Assembly: GCA_003646995.1 (NCBI GenBank)
Contig: QMLZ01000149.1
Span: 1 to 7,012, forward strand
Source: Deltaproteobacteria bacterium
Lineage (GTDB): Bacteria > Desulfobacterota > DSM-4660 > Desulfatiglandales > Desulfatiglandaceae
Direction of reading: 5' to 3'
DNA: 7,012 bases
Every line of letters begins with the position of its first letter. The first letter of the stretch is position 1. Under the pieces are notes generated by a model that saw nothing but the letters and a program-made list of their open reading frames with translations, made no database searches and was not told the origin of the DNA. Shown here in pieces: positions 5,057-7,012 of this stretch. Position numbers and translations under genes: made by a program.

Positions 5057-7012
5057 CGGAAAAGAGAATTTCAGAACACCCGATTCTAGAAATCCCGCAA
5101 AGGGAACAAGTTGAGTTTCAGTGGAATGGTGCAACACTTTATGGTTACAAAGGGGAGATGATTTCATCAGCACTTGTGGCAAACAATATCCACATCTTCG
5201 GGCACCACCCCAGAGATGGAAGTCCCCAAGGTCTATTTTGCGCCAACGGCCAATGTTCTCAGTGCCTGGTTATAACAGATGGAGTACCGGTGAAGGCTTG
5301 CATGACCCCACTGCAACCGGGGATGGTTATTGAGAGTGTTGAAGGGTTGCCGAAGCTTCCCGCAGATGATAAACCTCTGAGACCACGAGAGTGCAGCGTA
5401 ACAGAGGTGGATGTATTGGTTATAGGTGCGGGACCGGCGGGACTCTCAGCTGCGATAGAGCTTGGAAGGCTTGGAATAGACACCTTGGTTATTGACGACA
5501 AAGAGCGGATGGGCGGAAAGCTGGTCCTGCAGACTCACAAATTTTTCGGTTCTGTCGACGATTCCCATGCAGGAACACGAGGTTTTGAAATTGCTTCAAT
5601 ATTGGAACAGCAGATTTCCGAACTTCCCAGTGTGCATGTTTGGCTCAGTACGACTGCTGTTGGAGTTTTTTCAGATGGAATAGTCGGGGCAGTTACCGGC
5701 AAGACTTACCGGATGATAAAGCCCAAGAAGCTGCTGGTTGCCACGGGTGCCAGGGAAAGGATGCTAGTATTTCCCGGCAACACCCTGCCCGGTGTTTTTG
5801 GGGCAGGGGCCTTTCAGACCTTGGTAAACCGCGATCTAGTTAAACCCTCCAGGAGAATATTTATAATTGGAGGCGGAAATGTGGGCCTTATTGCAGGATA
5901 CCATGCAATACAGGCGGGGATAGAGGTAGTTGGCTTGGCCGAGGCGCTTCCACAGATCGGGGGTTACAAGGTGCATGCCGATAAACTGAGGCGACTGGGT
6001 GTTCCCATTTATACAAGCCATACGGTTGTGGAAGCACACGGCACAGATCATTTGGAATCCATAACCATTGCGAAGCTAGATGAGAAATGGCGACTGGTCC
6101 CTGGTTCATACAAAACTTTTAGGGTGGACACACTCCTTATTGCTGTTGGCCTGGCAGAGGTAAACGAATTTTATCATAAGGCCAGGCAGTGGGGTATGGA
6201 TGCCTATGTGGCCGGCGATGCAGGAGAAATTGCCGAGGCATCGGCTGCCATGTTCGCCGGAAAAATCGAGGGGCTCAAGATAGCAAGATCTCTGGGTAAG
6301 ACTGCTGAGCCGATACCACATGAGTGGGAGGAAAAGGCAGAGGTTCTGAAATCCAAGCCCGGCAAGGTTTACACCAAGAAACCACCGGCCGAGCGAACAG
6401 GCGTTAAACCCATCTTCCACTGTTATCAGGAGATTGCTTGTAACCCGTGTACCTCGGTTTGCCCCGAAAATGCGATTAGGACAGAGGGTGATATTATAAC
6501 AGGTCTTCCATATCTAGTGGACGAGCAAATGTGTAAGGGTTGCATGTCATGTGTGGCAGTATGCCCGGGCCTAGCCATTACACTTGTTGACTACCGGAAA
6601 GATCCTGATCACCCAACTGTTACGTTGCCATATGAGATATGGCGAGAAACGGTTGAGGTGGGCCAGGAGATAGAGATTACAGATGATGACGGAAATTCTC
6701 TGGGAACCTACTCGGTAAGGAAGGTGCTTTCATTGAAAAAGAAGTTCCCCCGAACCCTGCTTGTGCAGGTCCAGATGGAGCCTGAGAAGGCTATAAGGGC
6801 AATAGGCATCCGGGTTCAACACCATGAAGACGGGGTGGCCGAGACCCATGAAGAAGCACGGCCAATGGACGAAGCGATTGTTTGCCGTTGTGAAAGGGTG
6901 ACTGCAGGGGAAATACGTGATGCAATCAAAAAGGGGGTAAGGGATATCAACCAGCTCAAGGCCATAACCAGGGCGACAATGGGAGCTTGCGGCTCCAAGA
7001 CGTGCAGGCCCA
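5053..7012 (+). CDS. Multi-cofactor FAD/NAD and iron-sulfur oxidoreductase (HcnAB/opine oxidase-type fusion), 3' end outside window
   Basis: The frame stays open for 653 codons to the right edge, so the C-terminus is missing. Domain order: an N-terminal [2Fe-2S] domain (about 15-100) with C63-x4-C68-x2-C71-x11-C83, as in HcnA or the sarcosine oxidase alpha N-terminus; FAD loop GAGPAG (125-130); a QTHKFFGS segment (160-167); ATGARER (230-236); NAD(P) loop GGGNVG (273-278); AGDAGE (387-392); a two-cluster ferredoxin domain, C457-x5-C463-x2-C466-x3-C470-P and C494-x2-C497-x2-C500-x3-C504-P; a beta-rich linker; and a BFD-type [2Fe-2S] site, C611-x-C613 with C646-x4-C651. Such proteins pass electrons from an amine- or amino-acid-oxidising flavoprotein partner (HcnC, OoxB, proline or D-hydroxyproline dehydrogenase type) to a carrier. 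GGAAGGG precedes the ATG, which overlaps the regulator stop by four bases. The partner and substrate are inferred only. Confidence 0.92.
   Translation, partial: MTEKRISEHPILEIPQREQVEFQWNGATLYGYKGEMISSALVANNIHIFGHHPRDGSPQGLFCANGQCSQCLVITDGVPVKACMTPLQPGMVIESVEGLPKLPADDKPLRPRECSVTEVDVLVIGAGPAGLSAAIELGRLGIDTLVIDDKERMGGKLVLQTHKFFGSVDDSHAGTRGFEIASILEQQISELPSVHVWLSTTAVGVFSDGIVGAVTGKTYRMIKPKKLLVATGARERMLVFPGNTLPGVFGAGAFQTLVNRDLVKPSRRIFIIGGGNVGLIAGYHAIQAGIEVVGLAEALPQIGGYKVHADKLRRLGVPIYTSHTVVEAHGTDHLESITIAKLDEKWRLVPGSYKTFRVDTLLIAVGLAEVNEFYHKARQWGMDAYVAGDAGEIAEASAAMFAGKIEGLKIARSLGKTAEPIPHEWEEKAEVLKSKPGKVYTKKPPAERTGVKPIFHCYQEIACNPCTSVCPENAIRTEGDIITGLPYLVDEQMCKGCMSCVAVCPGLAITLVDYRKDPDHPTVTLPYEIWRETVEVGQEIEITDDDGNSLGTYSVRKVLSLKKKFPRTLLVQVQMEPEKAIRAIGIRVQHHEDGVAETHEEARPMDEAIVCRCERVTAGEIRDAIKKGVRDINQLKAITRATMGACGSKTCRP

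Noticed and set aside
4640..5182. A 180-codon open frame on the minus strand across the regulator/oxidoreductase junction
   Set aside because: It is antisense to two convincing overlapping genes and shows no family motif.

Overview
The window is about 7 kb of compact bacterial DNA of medium GC content. It carries five complete genes and two genes cut by the edges. The protein set suggests an anaerobic or microaerophilic bacterium, perhaps of the Desulfobacterota (old Deltaproteobacteria) or a similar lineage. The signs are a small protein with a CPKCG zinc-ribbon N-terminus and an acidic tail, an iron-sulfur-rich flavoprotein, and a class III aminotransferase of the type also found in archaea. 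This taxonomic reading is an inference. No mobile element, CRISPR array, tRNA or rRNA gene was found.

Left part (1-1060). The first 48 bases encode the N-terminus of an FAD-dependent pyridine-nucleotide disulfide oxidoreductase on the minus strand. A divergent control region of about 240 bases follows. Its clearest element is a minus-strand promoter with a perfect dyad, TTAATG-N5-CATTAA, inside its spacer. A complete classical SDR dehydrogenase then reads rightward (293-1060). No clean plus-strand promoter was found for it; the best candidate is the AT-rich stretch around 180-210.

Middle (1061-2817). A 211-base gap holds a possible promoter and an imperfect hairpin. It is followed by a zinc-ribbon/acidic-tail protein and, 13 bases later, an ornithine cyclodeaminase/mu-crystallin family reductase. 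The last gene ends directly against the stop codon of the convergent aminotransferase gene, with no intergenic base.

Right part (2818-7012). A class III PLP aminotransferase (or racemase of the same fold) reads leftward. It is divergent from a FadR-type GntR regulator that reads rightward. The regulator overlaps by four bases (ATGA) a large multi-cofactor oxidoreductase that runs off the window. The oxidoreductase combines an N-terminal [2Fe-2S] domain, an FAD/NAD module, a two-cluster ferredoxin domain and a C-terminal BFD-type [2Fe-2S] site. It resembles a fusion of the electron-accepting subunits of HcnAB, opine oxidase, proline dehydrogenase and D-hydroxyproline dehydrogenase complexes. 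A TGGT-N3-ACCA palindrome, the known FadR-subfamily operator type, lies over the likely promoter of the regulator.

Taken together, the PLP enzyme, the OCD/mu-crystallin reductase, the FadR-type regulator and the flavo-iron-sulfur oxidoreductase suggest a locally regulated pathway for oxidising an amino, imino or opine-like acid. The substrate-oxidising flavoprotein subunit would be expected just downstream, outside the window. The substrate cannot be told from this sequence.
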